Positions 27,918 through 36,777 of a stretch of 64,000 bases of DNA are shown here, piece by piece. The stretch is taken from contig NZ_MLYO01000020.1 in the NCBI RefSeq assembly GCF_001866665.1, positions 1 to 64,000 of the forward strand, in the 5' to 3' direction. Within the stretch, counting starts at the first letter, position 1; each line of letters opens with the position of its first letter. Made by a program: the position numbers and the translations under genes. The stretch is from Streptomyces monashensis. GTDB taxonomy: Bacteria > Actinomycetota > Actinomycetes > Streptomycetales > Streptomycetaceae. Under the pieces are notes generated by a model that had not been told where the DNA came from, made no database searches, and saw only the letters and a program-made list of their open reading frames with translations.

Positions 27918-28943
27918 CTAGAAGACCGACTCCGCCTCGTCCATCCGGTCCTTCGGGACGGTCTTCAGTTCGGTGACCGCCTCGGCGAGCGGCACCATCT
28001 GGATGTCGGTGCCGCGCAGCGCGGTCATCCGGCCGAACTCGCCGCGGTGGGCGGCCTCGACGGCGTGCCAGCCGAAGCGGGTGGCGAGGACACGGTCGTA
28101 GGCGGTGGGGACGCCGCCGCGCTGGACGTGGCCGAGGATGACCGGCTTGGCCTCCTTGCCCAGGCGCCGCTCCAGCTCGTAGGCGAGCGCGGTGCCGATG
28201 CCCTGGAAGCGCTCGTGGCCGTACTGGTCGATCTCGCCCTTGCCGTAGTCCATGCTGCCCTCGGCGGGATGGGCGCCCTCGGCGACGCAGATGACGGCGA
28301 ACTTCTTGCCGCGGGCGAAGCGCTCCTCGACCATCTTGACCAGGTCGGCCGGGTCGAAGGGCCGCTCGGGCAGGCAGATGCCGTGGGCGCCGGCGGCCAT
28401 GCCGGACTCCAGGGCGATCCAGCCGGCGTGCCGGCCCATGACCTCGACGACCATCACGCGCTGGTGGGACTCGGCGGTGGTCTTGAGCCGGTCCATCGCC
28501 TCGGTCGCGACACCCACGGCCGTGTCGAAGCCGAAGGTGCGGTCGGTGGAGGAGATGTCGTTGTCGATGGTCTTCGGGACGCCCACGACGGGCAGTCCGG
28601 CGTCGGAGAGCATGCGGGCCGCGGTCAGCGTGCCCTCGCCGCCGATCGGGATCAGCGCGTCGATGCCGAACTCCTCGACCATGTCGGTCGCCTTGTCGCA
28701 GGCCTCGCGCAGCCGGTCGCGCTCCAGCCGGGAGGAGCCGAGGATCGTGCCGCCGCGGGCCAGGATGCCGCTGACGGCGTCCAGGTCGAGGGTGCGGTAG
28801 TGGCGGTCGAGCAGACCCCGGTAGCCGTCCTCGAAGCCGATGACCTCGTCGCCGTACTGCGTCACCGCCCGGTGCACGACCGACCGGATCACGGCGTTCA
28901 GGCCGGGGCAGTCGCCGCCTGCGGTGAGAACTCCGATGCGCAT
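27918..28943 (-). CDS. pfkA: 6-phosphofructokinase
   Basis: 341 aa. Converts fructose 6-phosphate to the 1,6-bisphosphate. GGDCPGLN at 9-16 and GGEGT at 101-105 form the nucleotide site; PKTIDNDI at 123-130 holds the catalytic Asp. Gly104 is the ATP-type residue whereas Lys124 is the residue usual in PPi-dependent enzymes; streptomycete PFKs with this pairing are ATP-dependent. It faces away from the pta-ackA-pyk genes and shares their upstream region. Confidence 0.95.
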   Translation of the reverse strand: MRIGVLTAGGDCPGLNAVIRSVVHRAVTQYGDEVIGFEDGYRGLLDRHYRTLDLDAVSGILARGGTILGSSRLERDRLREACDKATDMVEEFGIDALIPIGGEGTLTAARMLSDAGLPVVGVPKTIDNDISSTDRTFGFDTAVGVATEAMDRLKTTAESHQRVMVVEVMGRHAGWIALESGMAAGAHGICLPERPFDPADLVKMVEERFARGKKFAVICVAEGAHPAEGSMDYGKGEIDQYGHERFQGIGTALAYELERRLGKEAKPVILGHVQRGGVPTAYDRVLATRFGWHAVEAAHRGEFGRMTALRGTDIQMVPLAEAVTELKTVPKDRMDEAESVF

Positions 28944-29107
28944 CGTGCTGTGTCTCCTGCTCGCTGTCGGTGCGGGTGAGCCAGTGCCGATTGTTCCACG
29001 TCCGCCGGAGCACCGACCTACTTGACGGGCGCCCTATCCGGAGACGGAGGTATTGTCAAGAGGGTTCCGCTCACCTTGGTGGGCGATTTTTATGCCAGTG
29101 ATGCGAC

Positions 29108-29133
29108 ATACGAGACATTGCGATATACGAGAC
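29108..29133 (+). repeat. Direct repeat upstream of pta
   Basis: ATACGAGAC occurs at 29108-29116 and 29125-29133, 17 bases apart start to start, just before the pta ribosome site (GAGGAACGGAG). It may be a regulator half-site pair or part of a leader; function unknown. Confidence 0.35.
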
Positions 29134-29152
29134 TGAGGAACGGAGTGGACGC

Positions 29153-31228
29153 GTGACGCGCAGCGTGTACGTGACCGGGATCGACCGCGGTGACGGCCGC
29201 CAGGTCGTGGAGCTGGGAGTCATGGAGCTCCTGACCCGCCAGGTCGACCGGGTGGGGGTCTTCCGTCCGCTCGTCCACGACCGGCCCGACCGGATGTTCG
29301 AGCTGCTGCGCTCGCGCTACCGGCTCTCCCAGGACCCGGCGACCGTCTACGGCATGGACTACCACGAGGCGTCCGCGCTCCAGGCCGAGCAGGGCACCGA
29401 CGAACTGGTCTCCACGCTGGTCGACCGCTTCCACCTGGTGGCCCGCGACTACGACGTCGTCCTCGTCCTCGGCACCGACTTCGCCGACACCCAGCTGCCC
29501 GACGAGCTGTCCCTGAACGCCCGCCTGGCCAACGAGTTCGGCGCCTCCGTGATCCCGGTGGTCGGCGGCCGCAGGCAGTCGGCCGAGTCCGTGCTCGCCG
29601 AGACCCGCAACGCCTACCGCGCCTACGACGGCCTCGGCTGCGACGTGCTCGCGATGGTCACCAACCGGGTGGCCCGCGAGGACCGCGACGAGATCGCCGA
29701 GCGGCTGCGCGACCGGCTGCCCGTGCCCTGCTACGTCGTCCCCGACGAGCCCGCGCTGGCCGCGCCGACCGTCTCCCAGATCGTCCACGCCCTCGACGCG
29801 AGGGTCCTGCTCGGCGACGACTCGGGGCTCGCCCGGGACGCGCTGGACTTCGTCTTCGGCGGCGCGATGCTGCCGAACCTGCTCGGCGCCCTGACCCCGG
29901 GCTGCCTGGTCGTCACCCCGGGCGACCGCGCCGACCTGGTCATCGGCTCGCTGGCCGCGCACAGCGCCGGCACCCCGCCGATAGCCGGTGTGCTGCTGAC
30001 CCTGAACGAGGTGCCGCGCGAGGAGATCCTCACCCTCGCCGCCCGCCTCGCCCCCGGCACCCCGGTGCTGTCCGTGACCGGCAACAGCTTCCCCACCGCC
30101 GAGCAGCTGTTCTCGCTGGAGGGCAAGCTGAACGCGGCCACCCCGCGCAAGGCGGAGACCGCGCTCGGCCTGTTCGAGCGCCACGCCGACACCGCCGAGC
30201 TGGCCGCGCGGGTGAGCGCACCCAGCACCGACCGGGTCACCCCCATGATGTTCGAGCACAAGCTGCTGGAGCAGGCCCGCTCCGACAAGCGCCGGGTCGT
30301 GCTCCCCGAGGGCACCGAGACGCGCGTGCTGCACGCGGCCGAGGTGCTGCTGCGCCGGGGCGTGTGCGACCTGACCCTGCTCGGCCCCGAGGACCAGATC
30401 CGCAAGAAGGCCGCCGACCTCGGCATCGACCTCGGCGACAGCCAGCTGATCGACCCGGCCACCAGCGAGCTGCGCGACGCCTTCGCCGAGCAGTACGCCC
30501 TGCTCCGGGCCCACAAGGGCGTCACCGTCGAGCTGGCCTACGACGTCGTGACGGACGTCAACTACTTCGGCACCCTGATGGTCCAGGAGGGCCTGGCCGA
30601 CGGCATGGTCTCGGGCTCCGTGCACTCCACGGCCGCCACCATCCGGCCCGCCTTCGAGATCATCAAGACCACGCCCGAGTCGTCGATCGTCTCGTCCGTC
30701 TTCTTCATGTGCCTGGCCGACAAGGTGCTGGTCTACGGCGACTGCGCGGTCAACCCGGACCCGGACGCGCAGGCGCTCGCGGACATCGCCGTCCAGTCGG
30801 CGACGACGGCCGCGCGGTTCGGCGTGGAGCCGAGGATCGCGATGCTGTCGTACTCCACCGGCACGTCCGGCTCGGGCGCCGACGTCGACAAGGTGCGCGA
30901 GGCGACCGAACTGGCGCGCTCGCGCCGGCCCGACCTGAAGATCGAGGGGCCGATCCAGTACGACGCGGCCGTCGAGCCCACGGTCGCCGCGACCAAGCTG
31001 CCGGACTCCGATGTCGCCGGGCAGGCGACGGTCCTGATCTTCCCGGACCTCAACACCGGCAACAACACCTACAAGGCCGTGCAGCGCTCGGCCGGCGCGA
31101 TCGCCGTCGGCCCGGTCCTGCAGGGGCTCCGCAAGCCGGTCAACGACCTGTCCCGGGGCGCACTCGTCCAGGACATCGTCAACACCGTGGCCATCACCGC
31201 CATCCAGGCCCAGACGCCCGCCAACTGA
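29153..31228 (+). CDS. pta: Phosphate acetyltransferase, long form
   Basis: 691 aa. Interconverts acetyl-CoA and acetyl phosphate. Three parts: a BioD-like P-loop-fold domain (about 1-195), a DRTGG domain (about 200-350, GDRADLVIGSL) and the catalytic PTA domain (about 365-690, with LPEGTETR, SGSVHSTAATIRPAF and NTGNNTYKAVQR). The N-terminal P-loop is degenerate (VTGIDRGDGRQ). It is followed after 29 bases by ackA, forming the acetate node. Confidence 0.96.
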   Translation: MTRSVYVTGIDRGDGRQVVELGVMELLTRQVDRVGVFRPLVHDRPDRMFELLRSRYRLSQDPATVYGMDYHEASALQAEQGTDELVSTLVDRFHLVARDYDVVLVLGTDFADTQLPDELSLNARLANEFGASVIPVVGGRRQSAESVLAETRNAYRAYDGLGCDVLAMVTNRVAREDRDEIAERLRDRLPVPCYVVPDEPALAAPTVSQIVHALDARVLLGDDSGLARDALDFVFGGAMLPNLLGALTPGCLVVTPGDRADLVIGSLAAHSAGTPPIAGVLLTLNEVPREEILTLAARLAPGTPVLSVTGNSFPTAEQLFSLEGKLNAATPRKAETALGLFERHADTAELAARVSAPSTDRVTPMMFEHKLLEQARSDKRRVVLPEGTETRVLHAAEVLLRRGVCDLTLLGPEDQIRKKAADLGIDLGDSQLIDPATSELRDAFAEQYALLRAHKGVTVELAYDVVTDVNYFGTLMVQEGLADGMVSGSVHSTAATIRPAFEIIKTTPESSIVSSVFFMCLADKVLVYGDCAVNPDPDAQALADIAVQSATTAARFGVEPRIAMLSYSTGTSGSGADVDKVREATELARSRRPDLKIEGPIQYDAAVEPTVAATKLPDSDVAGQATVLIFPDLNTGNNTYKAVQRSAGAIAVGPVLQGLRKPVNDLSRGALVQDIVNTVAITAIQAQTPAN

Positions 31229-31257
31229 CCTTCCCGTACAGAGAGTTCTCGAAAACC

Positions 31258-32466
31258 GTGGCTGCAACCCGCGTCCTCGTCCTCAACTCCGGCTCCTCGT
31301 CGCTGAAGTACCAGCTGCTCGACATGCGCGACGCCGCCCGCCTGGCCGCCGGCCTGGTGGAACGCATCGGCGAGCAGACGTCCCGGCTCAGGCACACCCG
31401 CCTCACCACCGGCGAGACCCGCGAGCACACCGGGCCCATCGCCGACCACGACGCGGCGCTCAAGGCCGTCGCCGCCGAGCTCGGCCGGGACGGCCTCGGC
31501 CTGGACTCGCCCGAACTGGCCGCGATCGGGCACCGGGTGGTGCACGGCGGGATGTTCTTCACCGAGCCGACCGTCATCGACGACGAGGTGATCGCCGAGA
31601 TCGAGCGGCTGATCCCGGTCGCCCCGCTGCACAACCCGGCCAACCTCACCGGCATCCGCACCGCTCGGGCGCTGCGCCCGGACCTGCCCCAGGTCGCCGT
31701 CTTCGACACCGCGTTCCACACGACGATGCCGGAGTCCGCGGCGCGCTACGCGATCGACCCGAAGATCGCCGACCGCCACCGCATCCGCCGCTACGGCTTC
31801 CACGGCACCTCGCACGCGTACGTCTCCCGCGAGACCGCGCGGCTGCTGGGCAAGGACCCGTCCGAGGTCAACGTGATCGTGCTGCACCTGGGCAACGGCG
31901 CCTCGGCCTCGGCGGTCGAGAGGGGCCGGTGCGTGGACACCTCGATGGGGATGACGCCGCTGGAGGGGCTCGTGATGGGCACGCGCTCCGGTGATCTGGA
32001 TCCGGCCGTCATCTTCCATTTGGCCCGGGTTGGGGATATGTCCATGGACGAGATCGACACTCTTCTCAACAAGAGGAGCGGTCTGTTCGGCCTGTGCGGG
32101 GACAACGACATGCGGGAGATCCGCCGCCGGATCGACGAGGGCGACGAAGAAGCCGCACTCGCCTTCGACATTTACATTCACCGGCTCAAGAAGTACATCG
32201 GCGCGTATTTCGCCGTACTGGGCACGGTGGACGCGGTCGCGTTCACGGCCGGGGTCGGCGAGAACGCCGCGCCGGTGCGCGAGGCCGCCATCGCGGGCCT
32301 TGCCGGGCTGGGCCTCGCCCTCTCCCCGGAACTGAACGCGGTGCGAGCGGACGAGGCCAGGCTGATCTCTCCGAAGGATGCGCGTGTCGCGGTCGCCGTG
32401 GTGCCGACGGATGAGGAACTGGAGATCGCGACCCAGACCTACGCACTGGTCGGAAAGCACAACTGA
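31258..32466 (+). CDS. ackA: Acetate kinase
   Basis: 402 aa. Makes ATP and acetate from acetyl phosphate, or the reverse. Motifs: VLVLNSGSSSLKYQLLD (N-terminal phosphate loop), DTAFHTTMPE with catalytic Asp, GFHGTSHAYVS, HLGNGASA and FTAGVGENAAPVRE. GTG 31258 is the only start that preserves the N-terminal strand; its ribosome site is weak (GAGAG), suggesting coupling to pta. Confidence 0.96.
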   Translation: MAATRVLVLNSGSSSLKYQLLDMRDAARLAAGLVERIGEQTSRLRHTRLTTGETREHTGPIADHDAALKAVAAELGRDGLGLDSPELAAIGHRVVHGGMFFTEPTVIDDEVIAEIERLIPVAPLHNPANLTGIRTARALRPDLPQVAVFDTAFHTTMPESAARYAIDPKIADRHRIRRYGFHGTSHAYVSRETARLLGKDPSEVNVIVLHLGNGASASAVERGRCVDTSMGMTPLEGLVMGTRSGDLDPAVIFHLARVGDMSMDEIDTLLNKRSGLFGLCGDNDMREIRRRIDEGDEEAALAFDIYIHRLKKYIGAYFAVLGTVDAVAFTAGVGENAAPVREAAIAGLAGLGLALSPELNAVRADEARLISPKDARVAVAVVPTDEELEIATQTYALVGKHN

Positions 32467-32510
32467 ATAGCACCTGAGCGGTGCACCACTCATTTGTATC
32501 TTCCGCCAGA

Positions 32511-32522
32511 CGGAATATTCCG
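32511..32522. promoter_or_regulatory. Perfect 12-bp palindrome upstream of pyk
   Basis: CGGAATATTCCG at 32511-32522, with an additional TTCCG at 32501-32505, in the 84-base gap between ackA and pyk. Placed about 30 bases before the pyk start, it could be an operator. Confidence 0.4.
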
Positions 32523-32550
32523 TAGCGAAACAAACCGATAGGATCGCCCC

Positions 32551-33978
32551 ATGCGCCGTTCCAAAATCGTCTGTACGCTCGGCCCCGCGGTCGACTCCCA
32601 CGAGATGCTCGTCGCCATGATCGAGGCGGGCATGAATGTGGCCCGGTTCAACTTCAGCCACGGCACCCACGCAGAACACCAGGCGCGGTACGACCGCGTC
32701 CGTGCCGCGGCCAAGGAGACCGGCCGGGCCATCGGTGTCCTCGCCGACCTCCAGGGGCCGAAGATCCGTCTGGAGACCTTCGCCGAGGGTCCGGTCGAGC
32801 TCGAGCGCGGTGACGAGTTCGTCATCACGACCGAGGACGTCCCGGGCGACAAGCACGTCTGCGGTACGACGTACAAGGGGCTGCCGGGCGACGTCTCGCG
32901 CGGCGACCAGGTCCTGATCAACGACGGCAACGTCGAGCTGAAGGTCCTGGACGTCGAGGGCCCGCGGGTGAAGACGATCGTCATCGAGGGCGGTGTCGTC
33001 TCCGACCACAAGGGCATCAACCTGCCCGGCGCGGCCGTCAACGTGCCCGCGCTGAGCGGGAAGGACGTCGAGGACCTGCGCTTCGCCCTCCGCATGGGCT
33101 GCGACATGGTCGCGCTGTCCTTCGTCCGGGACGCCAAGGACGTCCAGGACGTGCACCGCGTCATGGACGAGGAGGGCCGCCGGGTCCCGGTCATCGCCAA
33201 GGTGGAGAAGCCGCAGGCGGTGCAGAACATGGCGGACGTCGTCGCGGCGTTCGACGCCGTGATGGTCGCCCGCGGTGACCTCGCCGTCGAGTACCCGCTC
33301 GAAAAGGTCCCCATGGTGCAGAAGCGCCTGATCGAGCTGTGCCGGCGCAACGCCAAGCCGGTGATCGTGGCGACCCAGATGATGGAGTCGATGATCACCA
33401 ACTCCCGCCCGACCCGCGCCGAGGCCTCCGACGTGGCCAACGCGATCCTGGACGGCGCGGACGCGGTCATGCTGTCCGCCGAGTCCAGTGTGGGCGCCTA
33501 CCCGGTCGAGACGGTCAGGACGATGTCGAAGATCGTCCAGGCGGCCGAGGAGGAGCTGCTGAGCAAGGGCCTGCAGCCGCTCGTGCCGGGCAAGAAGCCG
33601 CGTACGCAGGGCGGTTCGGTCGCGCGTGCCGCGTGCGAGATCGCGGACTTCCTCGGCGGCAAGGGCCTGATCGCCTTCACCCAGTCCGGTGACACCGCGC
33701 GCCGGCTGTCCCGCTACCGCGCGGTCCAGCCGATCGTCGCCTTCACCACGGACGAGGGCACCCGCAACCAGCTCACCCTCAGCTGGGGCGTGGAGTCGCA
33801 CATCGTGCCGTTCGTCAACACCACCGACGAGATGGTCGACCTGGTGGACCAGGAGGTCGCCAAGCTGGGCCGCTTCGACGCGGGCGACATCGTGATCATC
33901 ACGGCCGGCTCGCCCCCCGGCGTCCCCGGCACCACCAACATGCTCCGCGTCCACCACCTGGGCACGCAGGGCAACTGA
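32551..33978 (+). CDS. pyk: Pyruvate kinase
   Basis: 475 aa. Makes pyruvate and ATP from phosphoenolpyruvate and ADP. MRRSKIVCTLGPA, NFSHG, AKVEKPQAV, catalytic MVARGDLAVE and ATQMMESMI are present, with the C-terminal regulatory domain (about 340-475). Together with pfkA, pta and ackA it forms a lower-glycolysis/acetate block; by order it matches the pyk2 copy of S. coelicolor. Confidence 0.96.
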   Translation: MRRSKIVCTLGPAVDSHEMLVAMIEAGMNVARFNFSHGTHAEHQARYDRVRAAAKETGRAIGVLADLQGPKIRLETFAEGPVELERGDEFVITTEDVPGDKHVCGTTYKGLPGDVSRGDQVLINDGNVELKVLDVEGPRVKTIVIEGGVVSDHKGINLPGAAVNVPALSGKDVEDLRFALRMGCDMVALSFVRDAKDVQDVHRVMDEEGRRVPVIAKVEKPQAVQNMADVVAAFDAVMVARGDLAVEYPLEKVPMVQKRLIELCRRNAKPVIVATQMMESMITNSRPTRAEASDVANAILDGADAVMLSAESSVGAYPVETVRTMSKIVQAAEEELLSKGLQPLVPGKKPRTQGGSVARAACEIADFLGGKGLIAFTQSGDTARRLSRYRAVQPIVAFTTDEGTRNQLTLSWGVESHIVPFVNTTDEMVDLVDQEVAKLGRFDAGDIVIITAGSPPGVPGTTNMLRVHHLGTQGN

Positions 33979-33984
33979 GCACCG

Positions 33985-34016
33985 GCCGTACGGGGCCCGC
34001 GCGGGCCCCGTACGGC
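33985..34016. terminator. Perfect 32-bp palindrome after pyk
   Basis: GCCGTACGGGGCCCGC is followed directly by its reverse complement. As RNA it forms a very stable hairpin immediately 3' of pyk. It stands two bases before a second hairpin. Confidence 0.8.
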
Positions 34017-34017
34017 A

Positions 34018-34058
34018 CCGAGGGCGCCCCCTGGGATCCAGGGGGCGCCCTCGGCTTT
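34018..34058. terminator. 17-bp perfect stem with T-run
   Basis: CCGAGGGCGCCCCCTGG (34018-34034) pairs with 34038-34054 around a GAT loop and is followed by CTTTT on the plus strand. A textbook intrinsic terminator for pyk; on the minus strand it also ends past the 3' end of the Ser-rich protein gene. Confidence 0.9.
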
Positions 34059-34090
34059 TGTGCGGCTCCCGAACGGGCTTGTGCGACCGG

Positions 34091-35476
34091 TCAGTTGTCG
34101 GTCGTGTAGACGTGCATCCCGGGCACGTGCAGGTTGCCGCCGAACTGCGCGGCCTGGACGACCTTCACGTTGGTGAAGTAGATCAGCGGGATGTTCAGCG
34201 GCGGCGGGCTGTCCGGGCTGAAGGTGATCGGGATCAGGCCGAACAGATTGCCCGAGATGCTCTCCGTGTACATCGTCGTGGAGCCGCCGGTGATGGTGGA
34301 CGTCGATCCCTTGGACGCCTGCACGTGGTAGACCTTGCCGGACAGCCTGTCGTTCACCGTCTGGTGCAGGTCACCGATGTCCGTGCCGCCCGAGATGACG
34401 TACTTCAGCACCTTCTTGGTGGTGCCGGACGCCGTCTTCACCTCGACGATGCCCTGGTAGTCGGCGCTCTTGAGCAGCAGCGAGCTGGCGCTCAGGTACC
34501 AGGGGTCGTCCGCCACCGGCACCTGGTTGTCGACGCCGCTCTGGCCGGTCGTGGCCGCCGGGCAGTCCCCCGCCGGGGTGCCGGCGCTCGCCGACGGGCT
34601 CGGGGTCGCCGACGCGGCCGCGTCCTTCGCCGCCTTGGTCGTGTCGGCGACCGTCTTGGACACCGTGCCGGTGGCGTTCTTCACCGTGTCCGTGACGTTC
34701 TGGCCCGCCTTGGAGACGGTGCCCTTGACCGTGTCGGTGAGCTTGGAGCCGGTGGACCCCGAGGAACCCGCCGACGCGTCCTGAGTGGCCGACGCCTTCG
34801 GGGACGCACTGGCCGACGGGGTCGCCGACGGCGAGGGGCTCGCGGACGAGCCCGAGTCCGTGCCGCCGCCGAGCAGGCCGCCGAGCGTGTCGCCGATGGT
34901 GCCCAGCAGGCCGCCGCTGCTCTTGGACGCGGACGGCGTCGGCGAGGCCGAGTCGCTGCCCGAACCCGAGGAGCCCGAACCGGAGGAGCCCGAGGTCGCG
35001 CTCGGCGTCGGCGTGGCCTTGTCGCCGGAACCTGAATCCGACGAAGAGGACGACGAAGACGACGAGGACGTGCCCGAGCCCTTCGTGCCGTCGGCCGCCT
35101 TGCCGTCCTTCGCGCCGGCGCTCGCCGAGGGCGACGGCGTGGCCGAGTCGGACGCGCTCGCGGAGGCGGACGGCGTCGGCGAGGCCGAGCTGTCCTTGCC
35201 GGCCAGCTGCTTGACGCAGTTCTTGTACTCGTCCGCCGTCAGGCTCTTGGAGGTCGTCGACGGGGACGGGCTGCTGCCGCTGTCGGCGAGGGCGAGCGTG
35301 GACGTGAAGCCCATGCCCATCAGCACCGCGGTCGGCATCGCCACGGAGGCTATCGCCTTGCCCGCGGGCATGTGGAACCTGGTGAACAGCGGCTTTCTGG
35401 GTGCCGCGTGGCGGGGCCCGGTTCTCTCACGGGACCCGTCCACCTCGGTCTCGCGGGTCGCCTCGTCAGCCGGCAC
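34091..35476 (-). CDS. Secreted Ser/Pro-rich low-complexity protein
   Basis: 461 aa. A cytoplasmic leader of about 38 residues precedes a long hydrophobic signal (AIASVAMPTAVLMGMGFTSTLALA). A low-complexity region (about 90-300) of SPTPSAS-type repeats and poly-Ser follows, containing two amphipathic stretches (GGLLGTIGDTLGGLLGG and KLTDTVKGTVSKAGQNVTDTV). The C-terminal about 150 residues form a compact domain (WYLSASSLLLKSADYQGIV to LHVPGMHVYTTDN). Function unknown. GTG 35476 has a GGGAGG site and overlaps the DUF6114 gene by 11 bases. Confidence 0.82.
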   Translation of the reverse strand: MPADEATRETEVDGSRERTGPRHAAPRKPLFTRFHMPAGKAIASVAMPTAVLMGMGFTSTLALADSGSSPSPSTTSKSLTADEYKNCVKQLAGKDSSASPTPSASASASDSATPSPSASAGAKDGKAADGTKGSGTSSSSSSSSSSDSGSGDKATPTPSATSGSSGSGSSGSGSDSASPTPSASKSSGGLLGTIGDTLGGLLGGGTDSGSSASPSPSATPSASASPKASATQDASAGSSGSTGSKLTDTVKGTVSKAGQNVTDTVKNATGTVSKTVADTTKAAKDAAASATPSPSASAGTPAGDCPAATTGQSGVDNQVPVADDPWYLSASSLLLKSADYQGIVEVKTASGTTKKVLKYVISGGTDIGDLHQTVNDRLSGKVYHVQASKGSTSTITGGSTTMYTESISGNLFGLIPITFSPDSPPPLNIPLIYFTNVKVVQAAQFGGNLHVPGMHVYTTDN

Positions 35477-36029
35477 TGTGCCTCCCGTTCGCCCCGTTGG
35501 CCGGGCTCGTTCCTGACAGGTCGTTCTGGCCCGCGCCGTCCGCGGCCGTGCCCTGGTCGAAGCCGTAGGGGGCCTCTCCCGGCGCCTCTCCCCCGGCCGG
35601 GGGAGTGTCCTGCCCCGGCTGCGGCTGCGGGGGAACCCCCGGCGCCCAGGACACGGCCATCGCTCCGCCGATCAGGGCGAGCAGGAAGCCCATGACGAAG
35701 CCGCCGAAGTTGGACACGGGGAGGGACACGAGCGCCAGCAGGATCGCGGCGACTCCCGCGAAGGTCCGTACGTGCTTCTGGAACCAGAGGCTGACGCCCA
35801 GGACGACGAGCAGCACACCGATGATCAGGGACCCGGCACCGGCGGTGGTCGCCATCGCCAGCGTGAGATGGCCGATCTGGAGATGCGCGTACGGGAAGTA
35901 CATGATCGGAAAGCCGCCGAGCAGGACGAACAGACCGGCCCAGAACGGACGCGCACCACGCCAGGCGCGGAACTGCTGCCTCCGGTAGGTGAACTGGCCG
36001 GGGTGGGCGGCAGGGGTCTCGGCGCTCAT
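35466..36029 (-). CDS. DUF6114 membrane protein
   Basis: 187 aa from ATG 36029. Four membrane helices: FWAGLFVLLGGFPIMYFP, LAMATTAGAGSLIIGVLLVVLG, FAGVAAILLALVSLPVS and GGFVMGFLLALIGGAMAVSW; the C-terminal tail is Pro/Gly-rich and soluble. Matches the DUF6114 pattern, which accompanies DUF6230 proteins in actinobacteria. Middle gene of a three-gene minus-strand operon. Confidence 0.82.
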   Translation of the reverse strand: MSAETPAAHPGQFTYRRQQFRAWRGARPFWAGLFVLLGGFPIMYFPYAHLQIGHLTLAMATTAGAGSLIIGVLLVVLGVSLWFQKHVRTFAGVAAILLALVSLPVSNFGGFVMGFLLALIGGAMAVSWAPGVPPQPQPGQDTPPAGGEAPGEAPYGFDQGTAADGAGQNDLSGTSPANGANGRHSAG

Positions 36030-36072
36030 GGAAAACAGCTCCCTGTTGCGGTGTTGCTGTGGTGGTGATGTA

Positions 36073-36135
36073 CCCCGGACGCGAAGGACGTCCGGGGAGT
36101 GGACGGGCGGGGGCGCCACCGGCCCCCCGCCCGTC
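36073..36135 (-). promoter_or_regulatory. Two intercistronic hairpins in the DUF6230-DUF6114 gap
   Basis: GACGGGCGGGGG (36102-36113) pairs with 36124-36135, and CCCCGGACG (36073-36081) pairs with CGTCCGGGG (36089-36097). Neither has a T-run. They follow the DUF6230 stop and could attenuate or stabilise the upstream message. Confidence 0.55.
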
Positions 36136-36144
36136 ATCGAGTGC

Positions 36145-36777
36145 TCAGTAGCACTCGTGCGTTCCCGTGGACACCGACATGTGCAGACCGCTGAGCTTGA
36201 AGGTTCCGGCGGTGGTCGCCCACGCCGTCTGCTTCACGTTCGTCAGCGTGGCCGAGTCGGCCTGCTGGGCGAACCCGTAGGGGTTGGACTGCTCGCTGCC
36301 GCCCTTCATGCCCGGACCCTTGCCGGCGTCCTTGGCGGCCACACCGATGTCGATGTTGTTGAACGTCGCGTCGGCGCTCAGGTCATCGAGGTCGATGTAG
36401 AGGTTCGACGCCTCGACCGGAGCGTCCGCGCCGGCCTTCAGCGTGAGGCTGACCGAGCCGAACACCGGGATGTTCGGCGTGACGACGGACTGGCACATGT
36501 TCTTGATCTTCGCGGACTTGAACGCCGAGACGGCGACGGGGTGAGCCGTCTTCTGGCCGTCGAGCGTGTAGCCCGAGTCGATCGCTCCGTACTGTTCGAA
36601 GCCCGTGCCGTCGAGCCGGTCCGCCGTCACCTTGAACGACTGGCCGGAGACGCTGAACGACGCGGCGAGAGCGCCCTGCGCGAGGGCGACACCTATGCAC
36701 GCCGTGGCGGCGACGCTGGGCACCATGACCACAGCGAACCGCTTCCATCTGGTCCCGCCACGCACCTGGGACTCCAT
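36145..36777 (-). CDS. DUF6230 exported protein
   Basis: 210 aa from ATG 36777, with a very strong AAGGAGG ribosome site. A twin-basic N-terminus (RWKRF) and hydrophobic core (VVMVPSVAATACIGVALAQGALA) form a signal or anchor; the mature part begins ASFSVSGQSFKVTADRLDGTGFEQYGAID and is beta-rich. Relatives are sometimes labelled cholesterol esterase, for which I see no catalytic Ser motif. First gene of the operon, suggesting abundant expression. Confidence 0.85.
   Translation of the reverse strand: MESQVRGGTRWKRFAVVMVPSVAATACIGVALAQGALAASFSVSGQSFKVTADRLDGTGFEQYGAIDSGYTLDGQKTAHPVAVSAFKSAKIKNMCQSVVTPNIPVFGSVSLTLKAGADAPVEASNLYIDLDDLSADATFNNIDIGVAAKDAGKGPGMKGGSEQSNPYGFAQQADSATLTNVKQTAWATTAGTFKLSGLHMSVSTGTHECY

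Noticed and set aside
31069..33957. 962-codon minus-strand open frame across ackA and pyk
   Set aside because: Shadow of two well-identified enzymes; no ribosome site or recognisable domain.
36145..36777. Cholesterol esterase annotation for the DUF6230 protein
   Set aside because: No Ser-hydrolase nucleophile motif or alpha/beta-hydrolase features are visible in 210 residues.
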